A program made the position numbers and the translations under genes. The notes beneath the pieces are model-generated. The model made no database searches and was not told where the DNA came from. It was given only the letters and a program-made list of their open reading frames with translations. Shown piece after piece: positions 1 through 8,801 of a DNA stretch of 64,000 bases; the stretch's first letter is position 1, and the number at the start of each line of letters is the position of its first letter. The stretch covers positions 1 to 64,000 of the forward strand of contig CACMJB010000001.1 in the NCBI GenBank assembly GCA_902613915.1. Reading direction: 5' to 3'. This DNA is from an uncultured Pelagibacteraceae bacterium. Its GTDB lineage: Bacteria; Pseudomonadota; Alphaproteobacteria; Pelagibacterales; Pelagibacteraceae.

Positions 1-339
1 TGCTTTAGGTTCTTCTTTGCTTTCTTCGCCTGCTTTTTTTCTCTCTTTTTTAGGAATTGCTTTATTAGGATTGTTACCAGGTTTAGGCATTGGCATTATT
101 TGAGCCTCTCCTAAAATTCTAGAAACTCTAAGAGTTGGTTGAGCTCCTTTACTCATCCAATACTTAACTCTTTCTGCTTCCACTTTTATTCTTTCTTTTT
201 TATCTTTAGGAAGCAAAGGATTGTAAGAACCAATTTTTTCGATAAATTTACCATCTCGCGGGTATCTGCTATCGGCTATTACGATTTTATAGATTGGTCT
301 TTTTCTAACCCCTCCCATTGATAGTCTTATTTTTAACAT
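1..339 (-). CDS. rpsP: 30S ribosomal protein S16, C-terminus beyond the window
   Basis: Translating the minus strand from the ATG at 339 gives MLKIRLSMGGVRKRPIYKIV, the diagnostic S16 N-terminus (small basic protein of the 30S subunit, needed for assembly). The reading frame is open to base 1, so 113 codons are visible and the Lys/Glu-rich C-terminal tail is cut by the window edge. S16 is usually 80-90 residues, so this copy has an extended low-complexity tail. It lies 10 bases after ffh on the same strand and is probably co-transcribed with it, as in other alphaproteobacteria where rimM and trmD follow. Confidence 0.95.
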   Translation of the reverse strand, partial: MLKIRLSMGGVRKRPIYKIVIADSRYPRDGKFIEKIGSYNPLLPKDKKERIKVEAERVKYWMSKGAQPTLRVSRILGEAQIMPMPKPGNNPNKAIPKKERKKAGEESKEEPKA

Positions 340-349
340 TTTATACCTT

Positions 350-1702
350 TCATTTTAGTTGATTGAGCATTTCATCTGGTATCATTCCAGATGGAATTTT
401 TTTTCCTTGTGACATCTTTTTCATCATATCTGACATCATTTTAAATTGTTTTAAAAGTTTATTTATTTTTGAGACATCTACTCCGGCGCCCTTTGAAATT
501 CTTTTTCTTCTAGAGCCGCTGATAATTTTTGGATTCTCTTTTTCTTTTTTAGTCATTGATAAAATTATAGCTTCGTTTTCAATTAACATTTTTTCATCAA
601 TATTTGCTTGATCCATTTTAGCTTTCATTTTATTTACGCCTGGTAGCATCGACATGACACCTTCCATGCCTCCCATTTTTTTCATTTGTCTTAACTGGGA
701 CAAATAAGTATCCATTGTAAATATTCCTTTTTTTAATTCCTCTTCAGTTTCTTTAATTTTTTCTTCACCTAAATTCTGTGCTGCTTTTTCAACTAAAGTT
801 ACAACATCGCCCATTCCAAGAATTCTATTTGCCAATCTATCTGGATGAAACATTTCAAAGTCTGAGATTTTTTCCCCAACTCCAATGTATTTTATTGGTT
901 TTCCAGTAACCTGCTTCATGCTTAAAGCGGCTCCACCACGTGCATCTCCATCAACTCTAGTTAAAATAATTGATGAAAGATTTACTGCTGCATCGAATTC
1001 TTTGGCTATGTTAACAGCTATTTGACCTGTTAAAGAGTCTGCTACTAAAATTGTTTCAACAGGATTTGTAATCTCTTTAATTTGTTTTATCTCAGACATC
1101 ATTGGAAGATCAATTTGCGTTCTTCCGGCTGTATCAAAAATTATTACATCTGAACCATTTAAATTAGCTGCGTTGAGTGCTCTTTTACTTATATCTAGTG
1201 GTTGTTGATTATCGACAATTGGTAAGCATTGTATATCATTCTTCTCAGCTAATAATTTTAGCTGCTCTTGAGCAGCTGGCCTATATACGTCTAGACTTGC
1301 TACCATTACTTTTTTTTTGTGTTTATTTTGAATAAGTGAAGCTAGTTTTGCTGCAGAAGTTGTTTTACCTGAACCCTGCAACCCAACTAAAAGTATTGAA
1401 ATAGGTGGAACAGCTTTTAGATTTATTTCTTCATTTTTAGATCCTAAAATTGTTACAAGTTCATCATAAACTATCTTTACTATCATTTGGCCTGGAGAAG
1501 TTGACTTAATAATTTCCTGACCAATAGCCTTTGGTTTCACGTTTGAAATAAATTCTTTAACAACTGGTAATGCCACATCGGCTTCTAGAAGAGCTAAACG
1601 TATTTCTTTTAAACCTGAGTCAACTTGCTCTTCTGTAAGAGAAGGAGCACTTTTTAATTTAGAAAAAATACTTTCTAATTTATTTGTTAAATTTTCAAAC
1701 AT
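350..1702 (-). CDS. ffh: Signal recognition particle protein Ffh (SRP54)
   Basis: The 450-residue product has the full SRP54 layout: an N-terminal helical bundle, the G domain with P-loop GLQGSGKTT at about 107-115, the DTAGR motif and a TRVDGDARGG stretch, and a C-terminal methionine-rich M domain (many Met in the last 120 residues) that binds signal peptides and SRP RNA. It acts in the cytosol to deliver nascent membrane proteins to FtsY. I start it at the ATG at 1702 (MFENLTNKL) because the family begins here; a GTG at 1720 would add six residues. It is first in the ffh-rpsP unit and is preceded by a strongly structured region (1723-1820) that probably regulates it. Confidence 0.97.
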   Translation of the reverse strand: MFENLTNKLESIFSKLKSAPSLTEEQVDSGLKEIRLALLEADVALPVVKEFISNVKPKAIGQEIIKSTSPGQMIVKIVYDELVTILGSKNEEINLKAVPPISILLVGLQGSGKTTSAAKLASLIQNKHKKKVMVASLDVYRPAAQEQLKLLAEKNDIQCLPIVDNQQPLDISKRALNAANLNGSDVIIFDTAGRTQIDLPMMSEIKQIKEITNPVETILVADSLTGQIAVNIAKEFDAAVNLSSIILTRVDGDARGGAALSMKQVTGKPIKYIGVGEKISDFEMFHPDRLANRILGMGDVVTLVEKAAQNLGEEKIKETEEELKKGIFTMDTYLSQLRQMKKMGGMEGVMSMLPGVNKMKAKMDQANIDEKMLIENEAIILSMTKKEKENPKIISGSRRKRISKGAGVDVSKINKLLKQFKMMSDMMKKMSQGKKIPSGMIPDEMLNQLK

Positions 1703-1722
1703 TTTTATAACACCCAACACCT

Positions 1723-1820
1723 ATCGCACTAGTGGGCGAACCTTCGCTGACTAGTGTCGACACTCTTGTTTTCAAGAGCACCGCAAAGACTTGTGTATTT
1801 GCGGAAAGTGTCCGGAAAGT
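1723..1820 (-). ncRNA. Structured 5' leader of ffh, candidate cis-regulatory RNA
   Basis: The gap between divergent ffh and dapF is clearly richer in GC than its surroundings and is full of perfect inverted repeats. CACTAGT at 1727-1733 pairs with 1750-1756, enclosing a second stem (1736-1739 with 1744-1747). GACAC at 1759-1763 pairs with GTGTC at 1808-1812 and encloses two hairpins, CTCTTG/CAAGAG (1763-1778, TTTT loop) and CCGCAAA/TTTGCGG (1781-1804), which makes a three-way junction beside a hairpin. From memory, a published survey of Pelagibacter intergenic regions reported a cis-element upstream of ffh, and this fits it. The stems are perfect, so the sequence alone does not fix the strand; I assign ffh by proximity. 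Confidence 0.7.
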
Positions 1821-1866
1821 ACAATTTGGGGTTTTAAAAGTCAATGAATAATTATACTAATCAAAT

Positions 1867-2685
1867 ATGGTGATGATTAACGCGTATAAAATGGATGGAC
1901 TAGGTAATGATTTTATCATAATCGATAGAAGAAAAAATCATGTCGAGCTATCAAAAAATAAAATTATAGAATTAGGAAAAAGGTCAAATATCGGATTTGA
2001 CCAAATAATTTATATTGAAAAAGAAATTGAAAATTCATTTCCAATAAAAATTTTTAATTCTGATGGGGGAGAAGTAGAAGCTTGTGGAAATGGAAGTAGA
2101 TGTATCGCCTATCTATTAGGAGAAAAAAATAATTCAAAATCTATAAAGATTAAAACAAATAATAGAACCCTTAATGCTGAAATTGTTGGTGAACACTCTG
2201 TTAAGTTAAACATGGGCAAACCATTATTTAATTGGGAAAAAATTCCATTAAGTAAAAATTTAGATCATAAAAAAATTTCTATTGATATTGATGGAAAGTC
2301 TTTTGAAGATGGTTTTTGTGTTAATATTGGTAACCCACATATAATTTTTTTTGTAAAAGATTGTATGAATGTTGATTTAAAAACTTTCGGTCCAAAAATT
2401 GAAAATCATAATCTTTTCCCCGAACGAACAAATGTTACTTTTGCTGAGATAGCAGAAAATAATTTGATTAAAGTAAATGTTTGGGAAAGAGGCGCGGGCC
2501 TTACTAAAGCTTGCGGTACTGCTGCTTGTGCTACAGCTGTGGCTGCATACAAAAATGAATTTGTCGACAATAAAGTTGATATTCAATTCAAAGAAGGCCT
2601 TTTAAAAATAGAAATAGATGCTGAGGAAAATATCTTTATGACCGGCCCTGTTTCTAAAATCGAAAATTTAGAATTAGAAATTTAG
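1867..2685 (+). CDS. dapF: Diaminopimelate epimerase
   Basis: This enzyme converts LL- to meso-diaminopimelate for lysine and peptidoglycan synthesis in the cytosol. The 272 residues are the normal length. Both catalytic cysteines are present in their motifs: C73 in EACGNGSRC and C216 in GLTKACGTAAC. The N-terminal KMDGLGNDF signature is intact. The start is ambiguous between ATG 1867 and ATG 1873, which differ by two residues. It is followed by one base and then ftsY, so the two are probably co-transcribed. Many alphaproteobacteria have mtaB between these genes; it is absent here. Confidence 0.96.
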   Translation: MVMINAYKMDGLGNDFIIIDRRKNHVELSKNKIIELGKRSNIGFDQIIYIEKEIENSFPIKIFNSDGGEVEACGNGSRCIAYLLGEKNNSKSIKIKTNNRTLNAEIVGEHSVKLNMGKPLFNWEKIPLSKNLDHKKISIDIDGKSFEDGFCVNIGNPHIIFFVKDCMNVDLKTFGPKIENHNLFPERTNVTFAEIAENNLIKVNVWERGAGLTKACGTAACATAVAAYKNEFVDNKVDIQFKEGLLKIEIDAEENIFMTGPVSKIENLELEI

Positions 2686-2686
2686 T

Positions 2687-3607
2687 ATGGGGTTATTTGA
2701 TAAATTTAAAACTGGTCTTGGAAAAAGTTCTTCTGGACTTGCAGATGGAATAAAAAATATTTTTTCAACAAAAAAAATAAACGCTGAAATTTTAGATGAG
2801 TTTGAGGAATTACTTATTTCTTCTGATGTAGGCATTGAAGTTGCTAAGGAACTTAAAAAAGATTTTGAAACATTTAAAATAGATAAAAAGTTAGATGATC
2901 ATAAAGAAATTTTAAAACTTTTAGCTGATAAATTAGCAATTGATCTTCAAAAGTATGAAAAAGACTTAAGCATGATGGGAAATGCTAAATCAGCAGTTAT
3001 TGTAGTTTCAGGAGTTAACGGCGTTGGAAAAACAACAAGTATTGGTAAACTTGGAAAATATTTTAAAAATAATAATAGATCTGTTGTTTTTGGAGCAGCC
3101 GATACTTTCAGAGCAGCAGCTATAGATCAATTACAAGTTTGGGCAGCCAGAATTAAAGTAGATATTATAAAATCCGAAATTAACAGTGATCCTGCGTCAG
3201 TAGCTTTTAAGACTGCAGAATTTGCAAAAAAAAATGAAATTGATGTAGCACTAATTGATACTGCTGGAAGACTTCAAAATAAAAAAAACTTAATGGAAGA
3301 GTATAGGAAAATAATTAATGTTTTAAAAAAAATCGATCAATCTTATCCTAATGAAGTAATTTTGGTAATTGATGCAACGACTGGGCAAAATGCACTTAGT
3401 CAAGTAGAGGAATTTAGTAAAATTCATAATCTCACTGGCTTAATTATTACAAAACTTGATAGCTCCGCAAAAGGTGGAATTTTATTAGCAGTTTGTAAGA
3501 AATTTAATCTACCCATTGTTGCAATAGGAATGGGAGAAAAAGAGGATGACTTACATCCTTTCAATGCAGAATATTTTTCAAAAGCTTTGTTAGGAATTGA
3601 TGTTTAG
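2687..3607 (+). CDS. ftsY: SRP receptor FtsY
   Basis: This is the membrane-associated GTPase partner of Ffh, which receives ribosome-SRP complexes at the translocon. The N domain is at about 1-95, followed by the G domain with P-loop GVNGVGKTT at 109-117, the DTAGR motif and the TKLD specificity motif. At 306 residues it lacks the long acidic A domain of E. coli FtsY; a short N-terminus with Lys and Phe near the start probably serves as the membrane anchor, as in other alphaproteobacteria. Its last 18 bases overlap the convergent hydrolase gene. Confidence 0.96.
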   Translation: MGLFDKFKTGLGKSSSGLADGIKNIFSTKKINAEILDEFEELLISSDVGIEVAKELKKDFETFKIDKKLDDHKEILKLLADKLAIDLQKYEKDLSMMGNAKSAVIVVSGVNGVGKTTSIGKLGKYFKNNNRSVVFGAADTFRAAAIDQLQVWAARIKVDIIKSEINSDPASVAFKTAEFAKKNEIDVALIDTAGRLQNKKNLMEEYRKIINVLKKIDQSYPNEVILVIDATTGQNALSQVEEFSKIHNLTGLIITKLDSSAKGGILLAVCKKFNLPIVAIGMGEKEDDLHPFNAEYFSKALLGIDV

Positions 3608-4393
3608 AATAACTTTTACTGCATTAAGTAAATCATCGTTGAACTCCATCATATGATCATCTTCCTCTGAAAAATATTTGTATTTTGGCTCATTAGCCAT
3701 TCGATAAAGTTTTTCTCCCATAAAAAAGGGTACGATGTTATCTTTTTTTCCATGCATTATTAAAACTGGGATCTTGATGTTTTTAATCTTTTTAATTGTG
3801 TCATACCTATCTTTAAGCAAAAGATTTACGGGTAAGTATGGATAATAAATTTTTGCAGCATCTGCTATTGATGTAAATGGAGACTCTAAAACAATTCCTG
3901 AAAAAGAATTATTCTGACCCAATTCTGTAGCTACGCCTGTGCCTAGTGACTCGCCATATAAAATTATGTTTTTATTTTTTACGCCGGTCTTGTTAAGCCA
4001 TTCGACTGATTTTCTAGCATCATTATATAAATTTTTTTCTGTAGGCTTACCTGGATTACCACTAAATCCTCTCCATGAAATTATAAGAATATTTACATCT
4101 AGTTTATTAAATTCATTAAGCTTATGAACTCTATTAGTTAGATCACCTGCATTGCCATGAAAGTATAAAATAGTTTTATTTTTTTTTAGGTCTTTTTCCA
4201 AAAACCAAGATTTAAGTTTTACATCTTTATCAACCTCAATAAAAACTTCTTCATAATCAAATTGAATTTCGTTTCCCGTGTAGTTATTTTCACCTGGGTG
4301 ATAAAGTAATTTTCTTTGGTATAGATAAGTAAAAAGAACAATTATAATGTAAGCTAATATTATTGATGATAAAGCTAAATAAAGATACTTCAT
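3590..4393 (-). CDS. Alpha/beta hydrolase, membrane-anchored (ABHD/bem46-like)
   Basis: The protein starts with one hydrophobic segment (about 5-25), which suggests a signal anchor. A serine hydrolase fold follows: oxyanion region FHGNAGD, nucleophile elbow GESLGTG, an acid in HGKKDNIVPF and a C-terminal DDHMMEF with the likely catalytic His. This matches the bem46/ABHD13-type group of single-domain hydrolases whose substrates are mostly unknown; an esterase or lipid-related role is possible but not shown. The ATG overlaps the DMT transporter stop by 4 bases, so it is translationally coupled to the gene upstream. Its 3' end overlaps ftsY convergently. Confidence 0.8.
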   Translation of the reverse strand: MKYLYLALSSIILAYIIIVLFTYLYQRKLLYHPGENNYTGNEIQFDYEEVFIEVDKDVKLKSWFLEKDLKKNKTILYFHGNAGDLTNRVHKLNEFNKLDVNILIISWRGFSGNPGKPTEKNLYNDARKSVEWLNKTGVKNKNIILYGESLGTGVATELGQNNSFSGIVLESPFTSIADAAKIYYPYLPVNLLLKDRYDTIKKIKNIKIPVLIMHGKKDNIVPFFMGEKLYRMANEPKYKYFSEEDDHMMEFNDDLLNAVKVILNINS

Positions 4394-5292
4394 GCTTTTT
4401 TCCTAGCTAAATAAACTCCAGTAAACACCAGTAAGCCGCCTAAATAATGAAAACTGAGAAGAGGTTCTTCAAAAATTATAATTCCAAAAATAGATCCATA
4501 GACTGCAAATAAATATAAGGTAAAACCGGCAAATGAAGCGCCTACATATTTTTGTAAACGCGTATACAAGGAAAAAGCTATAATACTAGGAGAAATAGCT
4601 GCAAATATAATCCAGAACAAAAATGTCCGATTATAGTTTGTCTTTGCAAAGTAAATATTTTCTAAAATAAAAAATGGGAAAAGTGATATAAATCCAAACA
4701 TGGCGATTAAAGTAAATCGGGCCATCAAACTAAATTTTGATTTCCAATTTAATAAATAAATTGAGTAAAGAGCCCAGCCTAAAGCTGCTCCCAAAACCCA
4801 TAAATCGCCTGTTGTAAAATTTAGATTAATTAAAAAATCTAAATTACCTTTAGATATAATTGTAAAAACACCTGTAATACAAATTAATAAGCCTAATATC
4901 CTTAAATAATTAATTTTTTCTTTAAAGAATAGAATTGATAAAAAAATTATTATTACTGGTGAAGATGTATATATTATACCAATATTGGCCATTGTTGTTG
5001 TCATGCCTGCAAGATTTGGTAAAGCTCCACATATACCGCATCCCATTGAACCTAAGAAAAACAGCTTAAAAAATTCTTTATTAAGTTCTTTTTTATGTTT
5101 TAAAATTTCATTAAAAAAAAAAGGAAATAATATGATAAATACTGTAAACCATCGCCAAAACGCTAGAGAAATAGGAGGCACGAACTCCACACCTCCTCTT
5201 GCAACAATAGTATTTGTAGCCATAAAAATTGGCTGAATTAACAAAAGTAGATAAGGAGCGTAAGGATTATTTTTTGTCAATGAAGGCTTCAT
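4390..5292 (-). CDS. DMT-superfamily (EamA) transporter
   Basis: The 300-residue integral membrane protein has about ten hydrophobic helices arranged as two EamA repeats, each near 140 residues. This family exports or exchanges amino acids, nucleotides and other metabolites; the substrate cannot be read from sequence. A C-terminal positive cluster (ARKKA) fits an inside C-terminus. The 59-residue membrane protein upstream overlaps its first 26 bases in another frame, and the hydrolase downstream overlaps by 4, giving a three-gene coupled unit. Confidence 0.85.
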   Translation of the reverse strand: MKPSLTKNNPYAPYLLLLIQPIFMATNTIVARGGVEFVPPISLAFWRWFTVFIILFPFFFNEILKHKKELNKEFFKLFFLGSMGCGICGALPNLAGMTTTMANIGIIYTSSPVIIIFLSILFFKEKINYLRILGLLICITGVFTIISKGNLDFLINLNFTTGDLWVLGAALGWALYSIYLLNWKSKFSLMARFTLIAMFGFISLFPFFILENIYFAKTNYNRTFLFWIIFAAISPSIIAFSLYTRLQKYVGASFAGFTLYLFAVYGSIFGIIIFEEPLLSFHYLGGLLVFTGVYLARKKA

Positions 5293-5446
5293 AGAACATC
5301 ATTACAATTACCATACCCATTAAAATGTAAACAGGAAGCACATCAAAAAAACCTATCATCATTGATCTAGTTAATGTCGTAGCTAGACCAATTAAAAAAA
5401 ACGTACAGAGTGCAACTCCAATAATTATTGTAACTTTATCCTTCAT
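5267..5446 (-). CDS. Small two-helix membrane protein, unknown function
   Basis: A complete 59-residue reading frame starts at ATG 5446 (MKDKVTIIIGVALCTFFLIG) and stops with TAA at 5269-5267. It has two hydrophobic segments, about 5-24 and 37-52, and a charged C-terminus (EAFIDKK). It fills the whole gap between the amidase and the DMT transporter, overlapping the amidase stop by 11 bases and the transporter start by 26, which is typical of a translated gene in this compact genome. I do not recognise the family. It could be an accessory subunit of a neighbouring transporter. Confidence 0.7.
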   Translation of the reverse strand: MKDKVTIIIGVALCTFFLIGLATTLTRSMMIGFFDVLPVYILMGMVIVMMFYEAFIDKK

Positions 5447-6770
5447 CTTTGCAATTTTTCTCTAGCCAGTTCGCTGTTCCCAAGAATCTTAAGTCATCAA
5501 GTTTGTCACCAACTACCTGGACACCTAATGGTAGGTCATTTTCACCTGTAAGTAAAGGCAAGGAAATTGTCGGTAACCCAAGATAAGTCCAAATCTTTTG
5601 AAAGTCTGCACTCCCAGTAGATTTTAATCCTTTGTCAGCAACACCGCTTGATGATGGAGTTATAATTCCATGATAATCCTCAAATACTTCTTTGTATGAC
5701 TCATAGCTTTGCTTCATAAAATCTGCAGCGTCACCATATTCTTTTGCTGAATATTTTAATCCTCTGGAAATAGCTTCTCTCATTTCTTTTGATAGTTTTG
5801 TTTTATCTTTTTTATAATAAACCTGAAAATTATTTGCCATGTCGACTTCATGAATTATTTGATGATACTTTGGAATATCCTCAAAATATGATGGTGTATC
5901 AAATACCTCGATATTCTTTTTAAAATTTTTAATTAAAAATTCAAAAGCCTCTTGAGATTTCTTGTTAATATTTTTCCAATTTTTTGTTTTATAAAAAATA
6001 AACTTAGGGTCAAAAACAGGACCTTTCTCACATTCCTCCACCATCTTTTCAGCAGCAAAGTAAACTGTGGAAGGATCGTGTAAATCTTTTCTAATAAGTG
6101 ACTTAGCAAGTAAAGCAACATCTTTTACTGTTTTACCAAATACACCCATTGTATCTAATTTGTCTGAAACCTTAAGGACGCCATTTCTTGAGATCAATCC
6201 ATAAGAAGGTTTATAGCCAACAACTCCACAATATGATGCTGGTCTAATTACTGAACCTCCTGTTTGAGAGCCTACAGATAAAGGGGCCATATGTGCAGCA
6301 ACTGCGGCTGCTGATCCACTCGATGACCCTCCTGGTGTTCTTGAATAATCATGGGGATTTTTTGTTTTAGAAGGATGTATGTATGCAAGTTCACACGTAA
6401 CAGTCTTACCCATTATAATTGCACCTGAATTTTTTAGTAAGTTTACAATTTCAGAGTCTTGTGAGTTAGACATTTTTTTTCTAAAAACTGTCCCACATTC
6501 AGTCGGCATGTCATAAGTTCCAATAATATCTTTTATTGCAACTGGTATCCCATGTAGTGGCCCTAGAGGTTTTCCTGATTTTCTGTAAGTATCTGCTTCT
6601 TCAGCTTTTTCTATTAAAAGTTTTTTATCTATAAATTGCCAAGCTTGAACATCTTTTTCAAATTTTTTTATTCTATCTAAATAAGCTGTACAGAGATCGA
6701 CGGATGATATTTCACCTGAATGAAGTTTTTGAGATAACTCGTAAGCACTTAAAGAAGTAACATCTATCAT
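5436..6770 (-). CDS. Amidase (amidase signature family, GatA-like)
   Basis: The 444-residue protein carries the amidase-signature Ser-cisSer-Lys triad: K80 in AIKDIIG, the GGSSSGS cluster at about 147-153, and S173 in QTGGSVIRP. The family hydrolyses carbon-nitrogen amide bonds. The gene is unlikely to be gatA itself because no gatB or gatC is nearby and the C-terminus is divergent. It sits 10 bases after dctM, at the end of the TRAP transporter unit, so its substrate is plausibly the imported compound or a product of it. That link is inference from position only. Confidence 0.85.
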   Translation of the reverse strand: MIDVTSLSAYELSQKLHSGEISSVDLCTAYLDRIKKFEKDVQAWQFIDKKLLIEKAEEADTYRKSGKPLGPLHGIPVAIKDIIGTYDMPTECGTVFRKKMSNSQDSEIVNLLKNSGAIIMGKTVTCELAYIHPSKTKNPHDYSRTPGGSSSGSAAAVAAHMAPLSVGSQTGGSVIRPASYCGVVGYKPSYGLISRNGVLKVSDKLDTMGVFGKTVKDVALLAKSLIRKDLHDPSTVYFAAEKMVEECEKGPVFDPKFIFYKTKNWKNINKKSQEAFEFLIKNFKKNIEVFDTPSYFEDIPKYHQIIHEVDMANNFQVYYKKDKTKLSKEMREAISRGLKYSAKEYGDAADFMKQSYESYKEVFEDYHGIITPSSSGVADKGLKSTGSADFQKIWTYLGLPTISLPLLTGENDLPLGVQVVGDKLDDLRFLGTANWLEKNCKDEG

Positions 6771-6779
6771 TCAAATTTA

Positions 6780-8141
6780 TTAATTAGCAAATAGTGTATC
6801 TGGCAACCAAAGTGCTATTCCTGGGAAGAGGTACATTAAAAACATAGCTAATATTACAATACCTAGAAAAGGCATAATACCTTTGAAAATATCTAACAAC
6901 TCTACATTTTTAGTTTGCACACCCTTTAAATAGTAAGCGGACATGGCCATGGGTGGTGTTAAAAATGAGGTTTGTAAATTTAATGCAATTAGCATTGCAA
7001 AAAAATAAGGGTTAACCCCAAAAAATTCCACTAAAGGTAAAAATATTGGTACAAAAATAATTAATATTTCTGTCCACTCTAATGGCCAACCTAGTAAGAA
7101 AATTATTATTTGCGTTATTACTAGAAACTGCCAAGGCTGTAGGTTCATTGATTTGAAGAAATGTTCAAATACTTCATGTCCACCTAAATACGAGAAGACT
7201 GATGCAAAAGTCCATGATCCTATAAACAACCACATAATCATGGCAGTAGTTTTTGCAGTTAAAAAAACTGATTCTTTAAAGTTTTTCCATTTAAGTGTTT
7301 TGTAAAAATATGAAAGAACTAAGGCACCAAAAGCTCCAACTGCCGCAGCCTCCGCTGGAGTTGCAAGTCCCCCTAAAATAGTTCCTAAAACTAAAATTAT
7401 TAAAGAGAACAGTGGTAAGAAAGAAACCAATACCTCTTTTAGGATAACTGATCTTGGTGGAATATCCTCTTTGGGTGGTTTAGGTGCAATCGAAGGATTA
7501 AAATAAGCTAGAGTTACCGCATAACCGATATAAAGTCCTGCTAATAATAATCCTGGAAAAATTGCTGCAGCAAATAATCTTAAAGGAGAAAGTTGAGCAA
7601 TTACAGAGTAAACGATTAACATGATGCTTGGTGGAATTAAAATTCCCAAACAACCTCCAGAACAAATTACTCCAGATGCAAATTTTTTATCATATCCTGC
7701 TTTAATCATTGCCGGCCAAGCAAGAAGTCCCATTAAAGTAACAACGGCGCCAATAATTCCAGTTGCTGTAGAAAATAATGCACATGTAACTAATGCAGCT
7801 ACTGCCATTGAGGCTGGTAGTCTGTGTGAAGCTAGTCTAATTGCAAAAAACAATCTGGATACTATTCCTGCTCTTTCAACTAGATACCCCATAAATAAAA
7901 AGAGTGGGACCGCTGTCAAAACTGTATTATCCATAACGGTGTAGGTATTTTGGACAAATAATTGAAAAATTCTATTATCAAGAAAGTGTTCCATTCTTGT
8001 CGGATCAAAGTAAGCGTAATAACCAAAACCAACTCCCATTGCCATTAATGTAAATGCTATTGGGAAACCAAGTAGCACTGCGAACAGGAATATTCCCATC
8101 ATTAAAATTGCAATTTCAGGATTTGTTAAACTAAATAACAT
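6780..8141 (-). CDS. dctM: TRAP transporter large permease, DctM
   Basis: The 453-residue, very hydrophobic protein has about twelve membrane helices and the DctM features (NPEIAILMMG start, a GGCLGILIPPSIMLIVYS loop, PAEAAAVGAFGAL). It forms the Na+- or H+-driven channel of a tripartite ATP-independent periplasmic transporter in the inner membrane. Its start overlaps dctQ by 11 bases, so the two permease subunits are coupled. The protein is richer in Gly/Ala and the gene in GC than most neighbours, which may reflect high expression. Confidence 0.93.
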   Translation of the reverse strand: MLFSLTNPEIAILMMGIFLFAVLLGFPIAFTLMAMGVGFGYYAYFDPTRMEHFLDNRIFQLFVQNTYTVMDNTVLTAVPLFLFMGYLVERAGIVSRLFFAIRLASHRLPASMAVAALVTCALFSTATGIIGAVVTLMGLLAWPAMIKAGYDKKFASGVICSGGCLGILIPPSIMLIVYSVIAQLSPLRLFAAAIFPGLLLAGLYIGYAVTLAYFNPSIAPKPPKEDIPPRSVILKEVLVSFLPLFSLIILVLGTILGGLATPAEAAAVGAFGALVLSYFYKTLKWKNFKESVFLTAKTTAMIMWLFIGSWTFASVFSYLGGHEVFEHFFKSMNLQPWQFLVITQIIIFLLGWPLEWTEILIIFVPIFLPLVEFFGVNPYFFAMLIALNLQTSFLTPPMAMSAYYLKGVQTKNVELLDIFKGIMPFLGIVILAMFLMYLFPGIALWLPDTLFAN

Positions 8142-8715
8142 CTTTTTGATCCTCGTCTTGTGAAGTTCTCATTAACATTTTTTCTGTCTCTTCAGCTACA
8201 ACCATTCGAGCAGGCCAATGACCGGTTTGAATACAAATTATTGATCTAAAAACTTCACTAATACCTTGAATAATTAATAGGACTCCTGCAGCAGGAATTA
8301 AAGATTTTGCCATATAAATTTGAATCTGTGCAGGACTATTCCAACTTGTTTCTTTAATCTTCCAAGCTAATGCCGCATATTCATAACCATAAAATGCGAG
8401 AGCAAGTACACCTGGAAAGAAAAATATAAAGTATAAAACTAAATCGATGTAACCCTGAGTTCTTGGTTTAAAAAGTCTATAAATTACATCACCTCTTACA
8501 TGAGCCTCGGTAGAAAGAGTGTAAGCACCTGCCATCATAAAAATCGCGCCGTACATTTGTAAACTGAAATCAAAATTCCATAAAGTAGGGGCATTAAAGG
8601 CATATGCCATAACAACTTCATAACAAGTTCCGCCCATTAAAATTACAATGCACCAAGAAAACGCCTTTCCAACGGAAGTGCTTAGAGTATCTGCAAAATG
8701 AATAAATCTCCTCAT
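8131..8715 (-). CDS. dctQ: TRAP transporter small permease, DctQ
   Basis: The 194-residue protein has four membrane helices and a charged C-terminal tail (EETEKMLMRTSQDEDQKD), as expected for the DctQ subunit that stabilises DctM. It is somewhat longer than typical DctQ proteins (about 160-180), which fits the mannitol/chloroaromatic-type TRAP subgroup. It is encoded directly before dctM (11-base overlap) and about 90 bases after dctP, with an intrinsic terminator hairpin in between, so permease transcripts probably come from read-through. Confidence 0.9.
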   Translation of the reverse strand: MRRFIHFADTLSTSVGKAFSWCIVILMGGTCYEVVMAYAFNAPTLWNFDFSLQMYGAIFMMAGAYTLSTEAHVRGDVIYRLFKPRTQGYIDLVLYFIFFFPGVLALAFYGYEYAALAWKIKETSWNSPAQIQIYMAKSLIPAAGVLLIIQGISEVFRSIICIQTGHWPARMVVAEETEKMLMRTSQDEDQKDVI

Positions 8716-8753
8716 GAATTTTTAAACTATTCTAATTTTTTTATTATTTCCAT

Positions 8754-8785
8754 AAAAAAAGGGGGTGAAAAATCACCCCCTTTTT
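8754..8785 (-). terminator. Intrinsic terminator/attenuator between dctP and dctQ
   Basis: GGGGGTGA at 8761-8768 pairs perfectly with TCACCCCC at 8773-8780 around an AAAA loop. The stem is flanked by A7 on the left and T5 on the right, so it could terminate transcription in either direction. On the minus strand it follows the dctP stop and precedes dctQ. Partial termination here would give much more binding protein than permease mRNA, a common arrangement in binding-protein-dependent transporters. Confidence 0.85.
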
Positions 8786-8801
8786 ATTGTTTAAAATATA
8801 A

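Noticed and set aside
1723-1820. SRP (4.5S) RNA gene
   Set aside because: The region is structured and next to ffh, but I see no GGAA-tetraloop apical hairpin with the AGCAG/CAGG conserved internal loop on either strand.
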